From Albidovulum sp. (lineage in GTDB: Bacteria > Pseudomonadota > Alphaproteobacteria > Rhodobacterales > Rhodobacteraceae): a stretch of DNA of 64,000 bases. The notes beneath the pieces are model-generated. The model saw nothing but the letters and a program-made list of their open reading frames with translations, made no database searches and was not told the DNA's origin. The DNA is taken from assembly GCA_028823855.1 (NCBI GenBank), contig JAPPFL010000065.1, positions 186,001 through 250,000 on the forward strand. The letters are read 5' to 3'. Shown piece by piece: positions 10,217-19,948 of the stretch (the first letter of the stretch is position 1; each line of letters starts with the position of its first letter). A program made the translations under genes and the position numbers.

Positions 10217-10539
10217 GCGCAGCGGCTAGGTCAGTCCCTTAGTCTGGTCCTGGCGGCACCCCTTCTTGCGGCGCATGCGATTGAGCGCAAGCTGCTCCGG
10301 TAGGCGATGATAAGGCTGGTGACGTAGCGGCGCACTATGGTCGGCGCCCTGACCTCCGCCTTGGCGCCGACGAAGTCGGCGACCGTCTCCGGGCTCGCCG
10401 GAAGCGCCCTCATCCCGGGTTCGGCGTACCACTCGGCGTAGATGGCGAGATCGGACTTCAGCGCCCGCTCGGTGTTGCTGCGGAACGCGCCGATTGCCGC
10501 CCGGACGAACTGTCCGAGCTGCTTGGCGAGCGCGGTCAC
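10217..10539 (-). pseudogene. Tyrosine recombinase (integrase) N-terminal relic
   Basis: The frame from 10539 reads FRSNTERALKSDLAIYAEWY, then ALPASPETVADFVGAKAE and TIVRRYVTSLIIAYRS. This is the SAM-like core-binding domain of XerC/D-type integrases. A frameshift near 10290 moves the continuation into another frame (LALNRMRRKKGCRQDQTKGL), which then stops exactly where the right end of the IS66 element begins. The catalytic domain with the Arg-His-Arg-Tyr residues is missing, so the gene is dead. The IS insertion or a later deletion probably removed the rest. It sits downstream of tRNA-Met, a common integration target. Confidence 0.65.
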
Positions 10540-11043
10540 GGAACCGCTATCGAAAGCAGACGCAAAAAAGCACGCGCAAATCTAGTGAAGTTCTGACAAA
10601 AGATCTTGCCGATCCTCTCAACAATCGAAACGTGCACGATAGCCGCCGTTGGAGCCTTCGGGGCGAACGGCGTCAATGTCGAGCGGACGACACTCGCATG
10701 AGCCTCGCGCGAGCCCATTTTAACGGGAAATACCGGCAACGCTTTCTTCTGCGGCTACGGTGACATCTTTCCCGGGAAGTCTCGAGCGTGGCAAGTATCA
10801 CCTGAACGTTGCTTTAGTCGCAAATAGGGCTTCCCTTGAGTGCAATTTGCATTTTTGCGTTACCGTCCGGCGGTTTTCATATCGGTTCCCACATTTTCCC
10901 GGCGGAATTGGTGCTTAAAATTGGCCGGGACATTGAATGATCAAATAGGGCGATAATTTTCGGGAGCCTGGATTCAGGCCTCGGAGCCGGGAACACAAGG
11001 ACGTCTTTCCAAACATGTACTATGTTGTAGCAATTGAGGAAAA
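10540..11043. other. Gene-free stretch between integrase relic and tRNA
   Basis: About 500 bases with no convincing frame. If an integrated element once used the tRNA-Met 3' end as attachment site, its remains would lie here, but I find no second copy of the tRNA 3' sequence. Confidence 0.4.
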
Positions 11044-11120
11044 TGGTAGCGGAGGAGGGACTTGAACCCCCGACACGCGGATTATGATTCCGCTGCTCTA
11101 ACCGACTGAGCTACTCCGCC
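11044..11120 (-). tRNA. tRNA-Met (CAT), elongator type
   Basis: The reverse complement folds into a standard 77-nt cloverleaf. The acceptor arm is GGCGGAG paired with CTCCGCT, with the CCA end encoded (TGG at 11044-11046 on the plus strand). The D arm is GCTCAGTCGGTTAGAGC and the anticodon loop is ATCATAA, giving anticodon CAT within stem GCGGA/TCCGC. The T arm GGGGGTTCAAGTCCCTC carries the TTC motif. The sequence resembles alphaproteobacterial elongator tRNA-Met. A lysidine-modified tRNA-Ile2 shares the CAT anticodon, so isoacceptor identity is likely but not proven. Confidence 0.9.
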
Positions 11121-12455
11121 TAAGGGTGCTGACCGGTAAAGGAAATAGCGGATTCGGTCAAGGAATATCCCCGGATTCGATAAGTAATTTTTTCTATTGC
11201 CGCTTTCCGGTATGGATCCGAATTTAAGATTCGAACTGGACAACCGCCGCCGACTAGACACGGTCGTCATGGCGACGTTGAATACGACTTCCGACTAGGC
11301 AAGATCCATAATCGCCGTACTACTCACTGCAGTCCGAGAATTCGCGACTATACTGCAAATTCCAGAAGGGGAAGGCAAATTTTGAATCAAACGAGTTTCG
11401 CAAGAGGGCATTCCTTCCGGGCATTTCTTCCTCCTCGCGTCCAAATTGCTCTATAATTTTTTGACTCTCGGAGTTGGCGACGAGCTGACAACCGGAGGCG
11501 ATGCGGTTCAAGCGGTTCGGGCTGAATTTTTACATACGCACTCAACTTTGTGCCTCAACATCGACCTAAAGACTTCTTTGCGGCGGCATGTATCAAGTAG
11601 CGAAACGATTTTTTGGCTAAGAAGGGTCTGCAAAATGTTCGACCCTGCTGATTTGAGCGCGAATGGCGGAGGTCGCCGACGAGACAGCGGTACAAGCCGC
11701 CGCTCCAATTGCGGCGGTAGAGCGCGAATCCTTCAAGCTTGCCAATTTCGGCAAGTTCGACTGTTATGTCGCGGACTCACCACGAGCACGGTACTTCGCG
11801 TGTTGCAACTGTTTTCCGGTTGCCGATCTACAACTTTCAATGCTTGCCCACAAATTGTATGCGCTCCGCATCGACCGGGCAGGTTGACGCCGACTCATCG
11901 TCGTTGCCGATCGTTTCGAATTCCCGCCATCCATCATGCCGAATTTTTCTTCTTTTCGCCAATGTTCTATTCAATTAACCGACCAAAGCGTAGCTTGACA
12001 GTATAGTCGCCGTTCTTCATTCTGAGGGAATCAATCTACGCTTTATGGTCGGTCGGCGAAATGGATCTGGGTCTTCTAATATCAAATGATTCCAGTATCA
12101 CAGAAGCCATCTCCGAAAGTAACAGAATTTCGGCGACGGGCTTCGGTGCGGAAGCCGTTAAAATCCGCTGTTTGAACGAGAGTCGCACCGCCGAGACCGA
12201 GAAAGACAAAAGATTTCTGGATACGGCATCGTCCTCATTCCGATACGCGCGACTGGGCCAGTTAGCGGCATCGGGCAGGCAGGTCGGCGTCGTTCGTCGC
12301 AGCGGCCACGCAGCAGGCGAAACATTGCGTGCGTCATTGCATGGGGCGAAGCCTCGCGACATTTGCAGGTCTGGCGTCATCGAGGCCGATGTCGAATTTT
12401 TCGGGAATCGTTCGCCCGCCGCCGACATTCCTGAACTGGGCTTTCCAGACTGACG
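11121..12455. other. 1.3-kb region without a recognisable gene
   Basis: Between the tRNA and the ThDP enzyme only short frames are present. Opposite-strand frames at about 12036-12453 are about 130 codons long but resemble no family. The last part should hold the promoter for the plus-strand operon starting at 12456, but no clear element is visible. Confidence 0.45.
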
Positions 12456-14186
12456 ATGCCGAGAGACAATGGCAGTACCGGTTCCTTGACGGCCGGCGGA
12501 GCTATCTTCGGTAAACTAAAGGCGTTGGGCGTAGACTTCGTTTTTGCCAATTCCGGCACCGATTTTCCGCCAATCATCGAGGGGCTTATAGAAGCGAGAA
12601 AAAAGAGAATCGACCTGCCGCAAGCCATTGTTGTTCCGCACGAACATGTAGCGGTCGGCATGGCGCACGGCTACTACCTAATGTCGGGTCGAATGCAAGC
12701 CGTGATGCTTCACACGAACGTTGGCTTGTCGAATGGAGCTACCGGGGCCATCAATGCGTCTTGCGACCAAATTCCGATGTTCTTCATGTCAGGCCGAACG
12801 CCCGTTACGGAAAGCCGCCGATTCGGGTCCCGAAGCGTACCAATTGGCTGGGGCCAGGAAATGTACGACCAGTCTGCATTGATTCGCGAGGCTTGCAAGT
12901 GGGACTATGAATTGCGGTTTTCCGATCAGATAGCCGAAGTTCTCGATCGCGGTTGGTCAATCGCGAATTCGACGCCGAAGGGCCCGGTTTACATTAGTTT
13001 GCCGAGAGAAGTGTTGTGCGAGTCAGTCGAATCGGAGGGGCTCGATGATCCATCTCCGATGTCGCCCTCGAATATCGCCCCGGATAGACAAGATCTCGCG
13101 GCGGCGGCTCGAAAATTGGCCGGCGCGTCTACCCCCTTGATAATTGCTCAGCGCGGAGCAGGGTCCCCGGAAGCCTTTGCAGCTCTGGCGTCATTCGTAG
13201 AGGATTGGGCCATCCCGCTGTCGCACTATTGGGCCAACCAAATCGCAATTCCCATGTCGAACGTGGCCCATGTTGGATGGCGCCTGGACGACTTGCTTGA
13301 AGCGGCCGATGTCGTGCTCGTGATTAACGCGCTGGCGCCGTGGTGGCCGGACCGAGCTTCTCCAAGACCCGAGGCGACTGTAATCCAACTGGGCCCCGAC
13401 CCGCTCTTTGCCCGCTCTTCGCCGATGCGGTCGTTCCGGTCGGACATAACACTGGCAGGGGAAACGGCATCCGCATTGTTGGCGCTTTTGGGAGAAGTTA
13501 ACCGCTTGCCCAAGGATGATGATCTGATTGCGCGTCGAAGAACTCGCATTGAGAAAATTTCCGAACGCGAACGAAAGCTGGCTCGCGACGCGTCAAGGCG
13601 GGGATGCCGCAGCCCAATGACCAAGGAGTGGGTCAGCCACTGTTTAGGCTTGGTGGCAAAAAGGCGTAAGTCAACCGTCTTCCATGAGCTCGGGTGTCCG
13701 CTTCAACCGCTCGAGCTGGACGACCACTTGAGCTACTTTCAGGAGCCGCACTCCGGCGGGCTGGGCTGGGGTTTGCCTGCCGCCATCGGCGCTCAACTCG
13801 CCGACCGCGAGCGCGTAATTTACGCAACCATGGGAGACGGAAGCTATATGTTCGCCAATCCGACGGCATGCCATCAGGTTTGCGAAGCGCTCGACCTCCC
13901 CGTCGTTACGTTAGTTCTGAACAATGAGGAATGGGGCGCGGTTCGACATTCTGTGGAAGGGCTATTCCGAGGAGGATTTGCTTCGAAGACCAATGATGTG
14001 CCAATGACCTCTCTTCGCCCGAGCCCGGATTTTACAAAAACTGCCGAGGCCAGTCGCGCCTACGCTGAAACTGTGATCGACGGCGTTGAGCTGCCCGCCG
14101 CGCTTGAGAGGGCAACCAGGGTGGCGATCGAATCTAGGCGGCAGGTGCTGCTGAACATCGCCATCGAAAGAACCGGGCCCCCGTAG
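12456..14186 (+). CDS. Thiamine-diphosphate-dependent enzyme, acetolactate synthase / benzoylformate decarboxylase-like
   Basis: A 576-aa enzyme with the three-domain architecture of ThDP-dependent decarboxylases and carboligases. The N-terminal Pyr domain carries the catalytic glutamate in PHEHVAVGMAHG (Glu63). A central domain follows, then the C-terminal PP domain with the metal/ThDP motif starting MGDGSYMFANPT (GDG at 460-462) and ending near LNNEEWGAVR. Members act on 2-oxo acids. This one is not IlvB proper because the FAD-site features and a small subunit gene are absent. It lies 35 bp upstream of the TRAP genes and is probably co-transcribed, so it likely acts on the imported acid or a downstream 2-oxo acid. 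No strong ribosome-binding site precedes the ATG. Confidence 0.85.
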   Translation: MPRDNGSTGSLTAGGAIFGKLKALGVDFVFANSGTDFPPIIEGLIEARKKRIDLPQAIVVPHEHVAVGMAHGYYLMSGRMQAVMLHTNVGLSNGATGAINASCDQIPMFFMSGRTPVTESRRFGSRSVPIGWGQEMYDQSALIREACKWDYELRFSDQIAEVLDRGWSIANSTPKGPVYISLPREVLCESVESEGLDDPSPMSPSNIAPDRQDLAAAARKLAGASTPLIIAQRGAGSPEAFAALASFVEDWAIPLSHYWANQIAIPMSNVAHVGWRLDDLLEAADVVLVINALAPWWPDRASPRPEATVIQLGPDPLFARSSPMRSFRSDITLAGETASALLALLGEVNRLPKDDDLIARRRTRIEKISERERKLARDASRRGCRSPMTKEWVSHCLGLVAKRRKSTVFHELGCPLQPLELDDHLSYFQEPHSGGLGWGLPAAIGAQLADRERVIYATMGDGSYMFANPTACHQVCEALDLPVVTLVLNNEEWGAVRHSVEGLFRGGFASKTNDVPMTSLRPSPDFTKTAEASRAYAETVIDGVELPAALERATRVAIESRRQVLLNIAIERTGPP

Positions 14187-14221
14187 ATCGGGTGCCGTAT
14201 TCCAGGACAAAGGAGAAAAAA

Positions 14222-15208
14222 ATGACTGTCTTTAAATCGATCCTTGGCGGTGCCGCCGCCCTCGCGATCTCGTCTGCGGCGTTTGCAGAGGAGCTGAAGC
14301 TCGCGCACTTTTCCTCGATAAAGTATCACCTTCACGTCGAAATGTTCGTGCCACTTTCTGAAAAAGTAGCCGAGGCGACCGGCGGCGCCACGACCATCCG
14401 CGTTTACCCGGGCGGCGAACTCGGCGCCGGACCGGTCAAGCAATATGATAGGGCGATCGATGGCGTCGCCGACATCGTCTATGCGCTTCCGGGATATACC
14501 GCGTCGCAATTCAAGAAGACGCTACTTGTCGAGTTGCCGGGCGTCGTCAAGCCGGGCGCCAACAAAACGGAGGAGATCTGGAACAACATTGAAATGCTTG
14601 ACGAGGAATTCAGGCGTACCAAGCTCTTGGGCTTGTGGACGGCTGGAGACGCTGTGCTCTTAATGGCCGAAAAGAGGATTGAGCAACTATCGGATCTCGA
14701 GGGGCTGAAAATTCGTGTGCCCTCTAAAAATACCGGTCGCCTTATCGAAGCTTGGGGCGCCACCGCAGTATCGATGCCGATTACAGAGGTGTACCAGTCG
14801 ATGGATACCGGCGTCGTCGACGGCACTCTTGTCGATACCTCGGTACTAACGAGCTTCAAATTGGGAGAGGTTACTAAATTCATAACTCGAGGAATGAATG
14901 CTACGAATTCCGTTTTCATGCTGATTATGAACCGCGACAGCTGGGAAAGCCTCGATGCCGACACGCAGGCAATATTTACCGATCTGACCGGCGCCGATAT
15001 GTCGGAAGGCGGCCGGATCACGATGACGTCCGCTTCCGACCGTGCTCTTGCCAACTGGCTCGATGGAGGCGGCGAAGTGATAGATCTTTCGGCTGAAGCC
15101 GCTGCCGAATTTAATTTTGCGAGCGATAATCTGGCCGCTACGGTTATCGCCGAACTGGACGGCGAAGGCAAAGACGCTTCGGGTTGGGCAGCCGCACTCA
15201 AGAACTGA
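14222..15208 (+). CDS. dctP: TRAP transporter substrate-binding protein, DctP family
   Basis: Periplasmic binding protein for a tripartite ATP-independent transporter, which delivers typically a carboxylate to the membrane subunits. The ATG at 14222 follows AAAGGAG at ideal spacing and begins a Sec signal peptide ending SSAAFAEE; the in-frame codon at 14192 lacks these. The DctP fold is evident in AEATGGATTIRVYPGGELG, LSDLEGLKIRVPSKNTGRLI and the block around VSMPITEVYQSMDTGVVDG. The Arg in LKIRVPS is the usual carboxylate-binding arginine. Its stop codon overlaps the dctQ start (TGATG), so the three TRAP genes are translationally coupled. Confidence 0.92.
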   Translation: MTVFKSILGGAAALAISSAAFAEELKLAHFSSIKYHLHVEMFVPLSEKVAEATGGATTIRVYPGGELGAGPVKQYDRAIDGVADIVYALPGYTASQFKKTLLVELPGVVKPGANKTEEIWNNIEMLDEEFRRTKLLGLWTAGDAVLLMAEKRIEQLSDLEGLKIRVPSKNTGRLIEAWGATAVSMPITEVYQSMDTGVVDGTLVDTSVLTSFKLGEVTKFITRGMNATNSVFMLIMNRDSWESLDADTQAIFTDLTGADMSEGGRITMTSASDRALANWLDGGGEVIDLSAEAAAEFNFASDNLAATVIAELDGEGKDASGWAAALKN

Positions 15209-15723
15209 TGGCGAAGTCCGGTTTTCGGGAGGAACGCGCTCGGGTTCTGTCCGGGCGCCTCCTGAAATTTGTCGCTTTCCTTGGCGGTCTCGTTCTCTTC
15301 GCAATCATGCTGCTGGTGACTACCGCCGTGCTTTTCCGCTACGTGCTGAACCAGCCGATACTTGGCGATAAGGAACTGGTTGAAATTGGCATGTCGCTGG
15401 TCGTCATGGCGGCGATGCCTTTCGCGGCCGTCAAGGGCGCTCACATTCGCGTTGACATCCTGGACGGTCCGTTAGGAGAGCATGGGCGGTTCTGGGGCGA
15501 TGCATTCGCAAGAAGCGTTTCCTGTGCCGTTCTGATTCTATTGATCCAAAAAACCTGGGACAAGACTTGGGACGCGCACAAATACGGCGATGTAACGAAC
15601 ATGATCGAGCTTCCCGTCTGGGTCGCCTATGGCTCGATAACCTTTGGCATGGGACTGTTTGCCTTGGTTCTCGCCGGGCAGTTGTTCGGCCAGTTTCGCC
15701 GCGGAGTCGCCGGGTATGAGTGA
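15208..15723 (+). CDS. dctQ: TRAP transporter small permease, DctQ family
   Basis: A 171-aa inner-membrane protein with four predicted membrane segments, the small permease of the TRAP complex. It contains the family motif FRYVLNQPILGDKELVEIGM and an AVKGAHIRVDIL loop. The frame is open further upstream, but the ATG at 15208 within TGATG gives the correct N-terminal length. It ends with ATGAGTGA overlapping the start of dctM. It acts with DctP and DctM in sodium-driven uptake. Confidence 0.92.
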   Translation: MAKSGFREERARVLSGRLLKFVAFLGGLVLFAIMLLVTTAVLFRYVLNQPILGDKELVEIGMSLVVMAAMPFAAVKGAHIRVDILDGPLGEHGRFWGDAFARSVSCAVLILLIQKTWDKTWDAHKYGDVTNMIELPVWVAYGSITFGMGLFALVLAGQLFGQFRRGVAGYE

Positions 15724-17023
15724 AACGCTTATTGGTATCGTCGGCATTGCCGCTCTTTTCCTTTGCCTGGTTGCGCGTTTACCGGTCGGGATGGCATTGC
15801 TCGTTGTGGGATTTGGGGGGATCTGGTTCATCGACGGTCAGAGGGCCGCAATTGCAACGATGTCGTCGGAGACCTATTCGTCAGTTACCGGCTACAGTCT
15901 CTCGATTATTCCTCTGTTCGTACTTATGGGAAACATGGCGGGCGCGGCGGGCTATTCGCGGCGGCTTTATGAGGCCGCCAACGCGTGGATCGGTCGATTG
16001 CGCGGCGGGTTGGCGTCGGCTACGGTTGTCGGCTGCGCGGCATTCGCAGCGGTCTCGGGATCATCGGTGGCGACTGCCGTTACCATCGGCAAAGTCGCAT
16101 TGCCGCAAATGAAGCGTTTCGGCTACGCCGACGGGCTGGCGACCGGGGCGGTCGCGGCCGGCGGAACGCTCGGCATCCTCATTCCGCCTTCGACCGGCTT
16201 CGTGCTCTACGCCATTCTGACGGAAGAGAGTATAGGCAGGCTGTTTATCGCCGGCATTCTTCCCGGAATACTGCTTGCGCTGCTGTTCGTGTTCGTGATC
16301 CAGGTTATTACGATGCTGCGGCCTTCCGAGGGTCCGGTGGGTCCGGAAACAGGCATCGTCGAAAAAATTTGGGCGACGCTTCGGTCGCTGCCTTTGGTCG
16401 GCGTTATTCTGATCTCAATCGGCGGAATTTACTTGGGCGTATTCACGCCGGTGGAAGCTGCAGGAGTGGGTGCGACGCTGGTTACCATACTCGCCCTTAG
16501 TTCAGGCTCGGTGAAGCTGAACATGCTCCCTGATATTCTTCTTGAAACCGTCACGATGACGGCCATGCTGTATCTGATTATAATCGGCGCGCATGTATTC
16601 GGGCCTTTTCTCGCGCTAACGCACATTCCCGAATCGCTTTCGATAGAACTTAGGGAACTCGGGCTAGGCCCGTATGCGACGCTTTTTCTTATTCTAATCG
16701 GATACGTGCTGCTCGGCATGTTTTTTGACGGGCTTGCGATGCTTGTCGTTACGATGCCCGTCGTTTTTCCGATCATTTCGGGCCTGGGCTTTGATCCGAT
16801 CTGGTTCGGCGTCATTTGCGTGATCGTTATCGAAATGGGACTCATAACGCCGCCGGTGGGAATCAACGTTTTTGTCGTGAAGGGGGTCGCGTCGGGAGTT
16901 CCTATGAGCACGATTTTCCGAGGCGTGTTTCCATTCTGGTTCGCTATGGCGGCGTGCCTTCTTATTCTTATCTTATTCCCTGAGATCGCCCTTTTCCTGC
17001 CGGAGCAGATGAAAGGACGGTAA
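15716..17023 (+). CDS. dctM: TRAP transporter large permease, DctM family
   Basis: A 435-aa inner-membrane transport subunit with about 12 predicted segments; this is the sodium-coupled translocation channel. Conserved DctM features are visible: SIIPLFVLMGNMAG near the N-terminus, the motif GCAAFAAVSGSSVATAVTIG, and GTLGILIPPSTGFVLYA. The C-terminal GLITPPVGINVFVVKG is also characteristic. The start at 15716 overlaps the dctQ stop; the longer frame reaching 15644 lies inside dctQ. Substrate unknown, but the preceding ThDP enzyme and the facing SDR/hydantoinase genes hint at an oxo- or hydroxy-acid or a cyclic amide product. Confidence 0.92.
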   Translation: MSETLIGIVGIAALFLCLVARLPVGMALLVVGFGGIWFIDGQRAAIATMSSETYSSVTGYSLSIIPLFVLMGNMAGAAGYSRRLYEAANAWIGRLRGGLASATVVGCAAFAAVSGSSVATAVTIGKVALPQMKRFGYADGLATGAVAAGGTLGILIPPSTGFVLYAILTEESIGRLFIAGILPGILLALLFVFVIQVITMLRPSEGPVGPETGIVEKIWATLRSLPLVGVILISIGGIYLGVFTPVEAAGVGATLVTILALSSGSVKLNMLPDILLETVTMTAMLYLIIIGAHVFGPFLALTHIPESLSIELRELGLGPYATLFLILIGYVLLGMFFDGLAMLVVTMPVVFPIISGLGFDPIWFGVICVIVIEMGLITPPVGINVFVVKGVASGVPMSTIFRGVFPFWFAMAACLLILILFPEIALFLPEQMKGR

Positions 17024-17537
17024 AAGACTCTTGCGGCTTTGGTATCCGGGCGACTGCAGAGGAAAATTTCGTAGCGGCCATGCGCAGGAATCGCCGAAAA
17101 TTGCGAATTCTACCGAGAACCCTGAAGCTGCTTCTTGATTGCGGTCTGCAAGGATACGGCGGTTCGCCAGCATTCGATCCATGTGCGAGACCGGCACAAT
17201 TTTGGATTCGTGCCGAGACCGCCTCGCGCCGCCAACCGCTCGGACGCCGTTTCAACTTATCCTCTTCTATGATTTCATCCTAATTCGGCGAGCGGATATG
17301 CCGAATATCAATTCGCCGTCATTCTCGATTTCGATTAAAATCGCATGCCCGGAAGACTTGAGAATTTGCGCAAATCGAAAGGCGAATACTCTCCTGCAAA
17401 ATCACAAGTGAAATAGATTGCAGGGCAAAATAGTATTTCGGGAGGCGCGCTTCCCGTCTGCCGCCGCGCATCTAACGAATACTGCAGGCCGGTTTTTTTG
17501 CGAATGGCTCGAGCCAATATTTTCGAATAGTCTGGCT
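17024..17537. other. Convergent intergenic region between dctM and the SDR gene
   Basis: About 510 bases between two convergent operons. No recognisable gene or strong hairpin-plus-T-run terminator is seen on either strand. Confidence 0.4.
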
Positions 17538-18293
17538 TCAGCACGTGTAGTTCAGGGCCAGTCGGCCGCCGTCGATATAAATCGTCTCTCCAGTGATATA
17601 GCTTGCCTTTTCCGACGCTAGAAAAGCAACCACTTCGCCGATTTCTCGGGGAAGTCCGACGCGTCCTAGCGGCGTGCGCGACAGCATCCTATTCATCGAT
17701 TCCGGATCTGCGTTAACTCCGGCCATCATTTTCGTGTCGATTGATCCAGGACCTACGGCGTTCACCCGAATGTTGTGCGGCGCGAGTTCGATTGCGGCCG
17801 CTTTCGTGACCTGCATCACTCCGCCCTTTGACGCGCAATATGCGGGAATAGTAGGAATAGCCAATTTGGCGTTAACCGATGACATGTTGACAATCGAACC
17901 TTCGATTCCGTTCTTGACCATCGATTTTGCCGCCCTTTGCAGAGCCAGGAAAACTCCGACTAGATTGACATCAAGAACTCTCTTGAACGCGTCGAGGTCG
18001 TAATCCAGGAAATCTCCCGGAAGCGCTATTCCCGCATTGTTCACAAGTGTCCGAACCGGGCCATGATTCGATTCGATTTCGTCGAACAGCGCGCCTACGG
18101 CGGAGGGGTCGCCCATGTCGCAAGCAATGCCGACAGTGCCGCCGCCTAACTTGCCGGCGGCCTCAATTACGCCATCTTCGCTAATGTCCGCCAACACCAG
18201 CCCATGCCCGTCCCTTTTTAGCGATTCGGCACAGGCGTACCCGATTCCTTGGGCTGCTCCGGTTACCAACGCTATGGGAAGTTCGCTCATCAT
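17538..18293 (-). CDS. Short-chain dehydrogenase/reductase (SDR)
   Basis: A classical 251-aa NAD(P)-dependent SDR. The cofactor motif TGAAQGIG sits at about residues 11-18, NNAG in LVNNAGIALPG near 85, the catalytic Ser in NMSSVNAKLA, and the YxxxK pair in AYCASKGG. The C-terminal YITGETIYIDGG is standard for this family. It oxidises or reduces an alcohol/ketone, substrate not readable. The start ATG at 18293 lies six bases from the hyuB stop, so it is probably the last gene of a hyuA-hyuB-SDR operon. Confidence 0.9.
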   Translation of the reverse strand: MMSELPIALVTGAAQGIGYACAESLKRDGHGLVLADISEDGVIEAAGKLGGGTVGIACDMGDPSAVGALFDEIESNHGPVRTLVNNAGIALPGDFLDYDLDAFKRVLDVNLVGVFLALQRAAKSMVKNGIEGSIVNMSSVNAKLAIPTIPAYCASKGGVMQVTKAAAIELAPHNIRVNAVGPGSIDTKMMAGVNADPESMNRMLSRTPLGRVGLPREIGEVVAFLASEKASYITGETIYIDGGRLALNYTC

Positions 18294-18299
18294 TCCTCC

Positions 18300-19946
18300 T
18301 TACGGTTTGTATCCATAATCTCGCCGAGCTTCGTTCATCGAAACGTATTCGGCCTCCACATCATCCTTGATAGCACTTGAGTCGCGAGAATGCGGGTCGC
18401 CGTACCCGCCTCCGCCCGGCAAGGAAAGACGCAGCCTCTGCCCGTTCCCCACGAATTGCCGACCCTTCGCCCGGAGTTTCGTTCCGTCCGTCAATTCCAC
18501 CGCGCCTGCGCTTCCCGGCTTTCCTCCGGCGCGTCCTCGAGCCGGATTGTCTACGCGGTCGAACATTGCGTTGAACCATAAATCGTAACCGTTCCGGGGT
18601 TCGATCTCTATAATCTGGCCGAGCCCGCCTCGCCGCGCGCCTGAACCGCCCGAATTCTGCCGAAGCTCCTTCCGCCATATCGTGATCGGTCCGACCTGCT
18701 CCGTCGCTTCGACGCTCATGGTAGACACGCCCGACGGGAATGCCGTAGCCGAAAGACCGTCCGATTGCGGTCGCGCGCCGGTGCCGCCGGAGTTGAACAT
18801 GAGAATTTCATGCGCCTTTAGCCCGCTTTCCGGATTCATGGGCCGCGCCGACATTTGTATGTTCCAAAGCGCCGACGCGCCTTCGGCGGGAACGGTGCCT
18901 GGCATTGCAGCGTGCAGCGCGCCGAGCACTACGTCCGGTATGAAATGCCCGAGGACATGCCGGACCGATACCGGAGCAGGACGAGATGCGGCAAGAATGC
19001 AGCCCTTCGGCGCTGTGACTCGAAATGGTTCAAGTGATCCGGCGTTATTCGGAATCTCGGGAGCGATGGCGCACTTGAGCGCGTAGCAGGCGTAGGCGCG
19101 AGTGTAAACCTCCGGGACATTGACGCCAAGCGAACTCATGCCGCTGGTGCCGCCGAAATCCGCCGAAAGCGTTTCGCCCGCCACGTTGATCGTTACTTTC
19201 AATTGCACCGGCGTTTCGTATCCGTCGACCTGCATCTTGTTTCGGTAGGTGCCGCTGGGCACTTCGGATATGGCCTTGCGAGTAGCGTTTCGACTCGTTT
19301 CGATGATGTAGTCCCCTAATCCGGCGATTTCGTCGGTCCCGAATTCGTCAAGCATCGCGCGAAGCCGGCGCATGCCTGCTTCGTTGCAGGCGGCTAGGGA
19401 AAACAAGTCGCCTACCGTCTGGTCCGGCGTGCGTACGTTGGCGCGTACCAGCCTAAGTAGAAGGGGATTAACCGTCCTCTTTTCGGCGAACTTGCAAATA
19501 GGAATTAGCAATCCTTCTTCGTAGACTTCGTGCGCGTCCGGCCCGAATCCGCGGCCGCCTATGTCCACGACATGGGCCGTGCAAGCGAAGTATCCGATAT
19601 GGCGTCCTTCGCGAAACACTGGCGTAACCATGGTCACGTCATGTAGGTGGCCGGTTCCCTGCCATGGGTCATTTGTTACGTATACGTCTCCGTCGAAGAT
19701 GTTTCGCTGCCCGATCTCGCGAGCGAAGTGCGAAACGCTCTCCGCCATCGCGTTGACGTGCCCGGGGGTTCCCGTAACAGCCTGTGCCAGCATTCTGCAC
19801 TTCCGGTCGAATAGGCCGGCGGAAAGGTCGCCGGCTTCGCGCACGCTCGTGGAAAAAGCGGTTCGAACGAGCGTCGTCGCCTGTTCTTCAACCACGGCGA
19901 CCAGGCGATCCCACATGATCTGGTAGTCGATCGAGGCTGGCTTCAT
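18300..19946 (-). CDS. hyuB: Hydantoinase B / oxoprolinase beta-type subunit (HyuB)
   Basis: A 548-aa protein of the hydantoinase B/oxoprolinase family, the partner of HyuA in ATP-dependent opening of a cyclic amide (N-methylhydantoin, 5-oxoproline) or in related carboxylase complexes. It shows the family blocks TLVRTAFSTSVREAGDLSAG, DVYVTNDPWQGTGHLHD and the C-terminal LRLSLPGGGGYGDP. The ATG at 19946 is preceded by AAGGTG at good spacing and follows the hyuA stop by two bases; a TTG at 19952 is the alternative. Normal length, all conserved segments present. Confidence 0.9.
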   Translation of the reverse strand: MKPASIDYQIMWDRLVAVVEEQATTLVRTAFSTSVREAGDLSAGLFDRKCRMLAQAVTGTPGHVNAMAESVSHFAREIGQRNIFDGDVYVTNDPWQGTGHLHDVTMVTPVFREGRHIGYFACTAHVVDIGGRGFGPDAHEVYEEGLLIPICKFAEKRTVNPLLLRLVRANVRTPDQTVGDLFSLAACNEAGMRRLRAMLDEFGTDEIAGLGDYIIETSRNATRKAISEVPSGTYRNKMQVDGYETPVQLKVTINVAGETLSADFGGTSGMSSLGVNVPEVYTRAYACYALKCAIAPEIPNNAGSLEPFRVTAPKGCILAASRPAPVSVRHVLGHFIPDVVLGALHAAMPGTVPAEGASALWNIQMSARPMNPESGLKAHEILMFNSGGTGARPQSDGLSATAFPSGVSTMSVEATEQVGPITIWRKELRQNSGGSGARRGGLGQIIEIEPRNGYDLWFNAMFDRVDNPARGRAGGKPGSAGAVELTDGTKLRAKGRQFVGNGQRLRLSLPGGGGYGDPHSRDSSAIKDDVEAEYVSMNEARRDYGYKP

Positions 19947-19948
19947 TG

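Noticed and set aside
12036-12453. Opposing frames of about 130 codons
   Set aside because: Neither strand shows a known domain, and they overlap each other; a GntR-type regulator was considered because of the TRAP operon but no HTH is visible.
14479-15444. 321-codon minus-strand frame
   Set aside because: Antisense to dctP and dctQ, which have clear family motifs and ribosome-binding sites; Ser-rich shadow.
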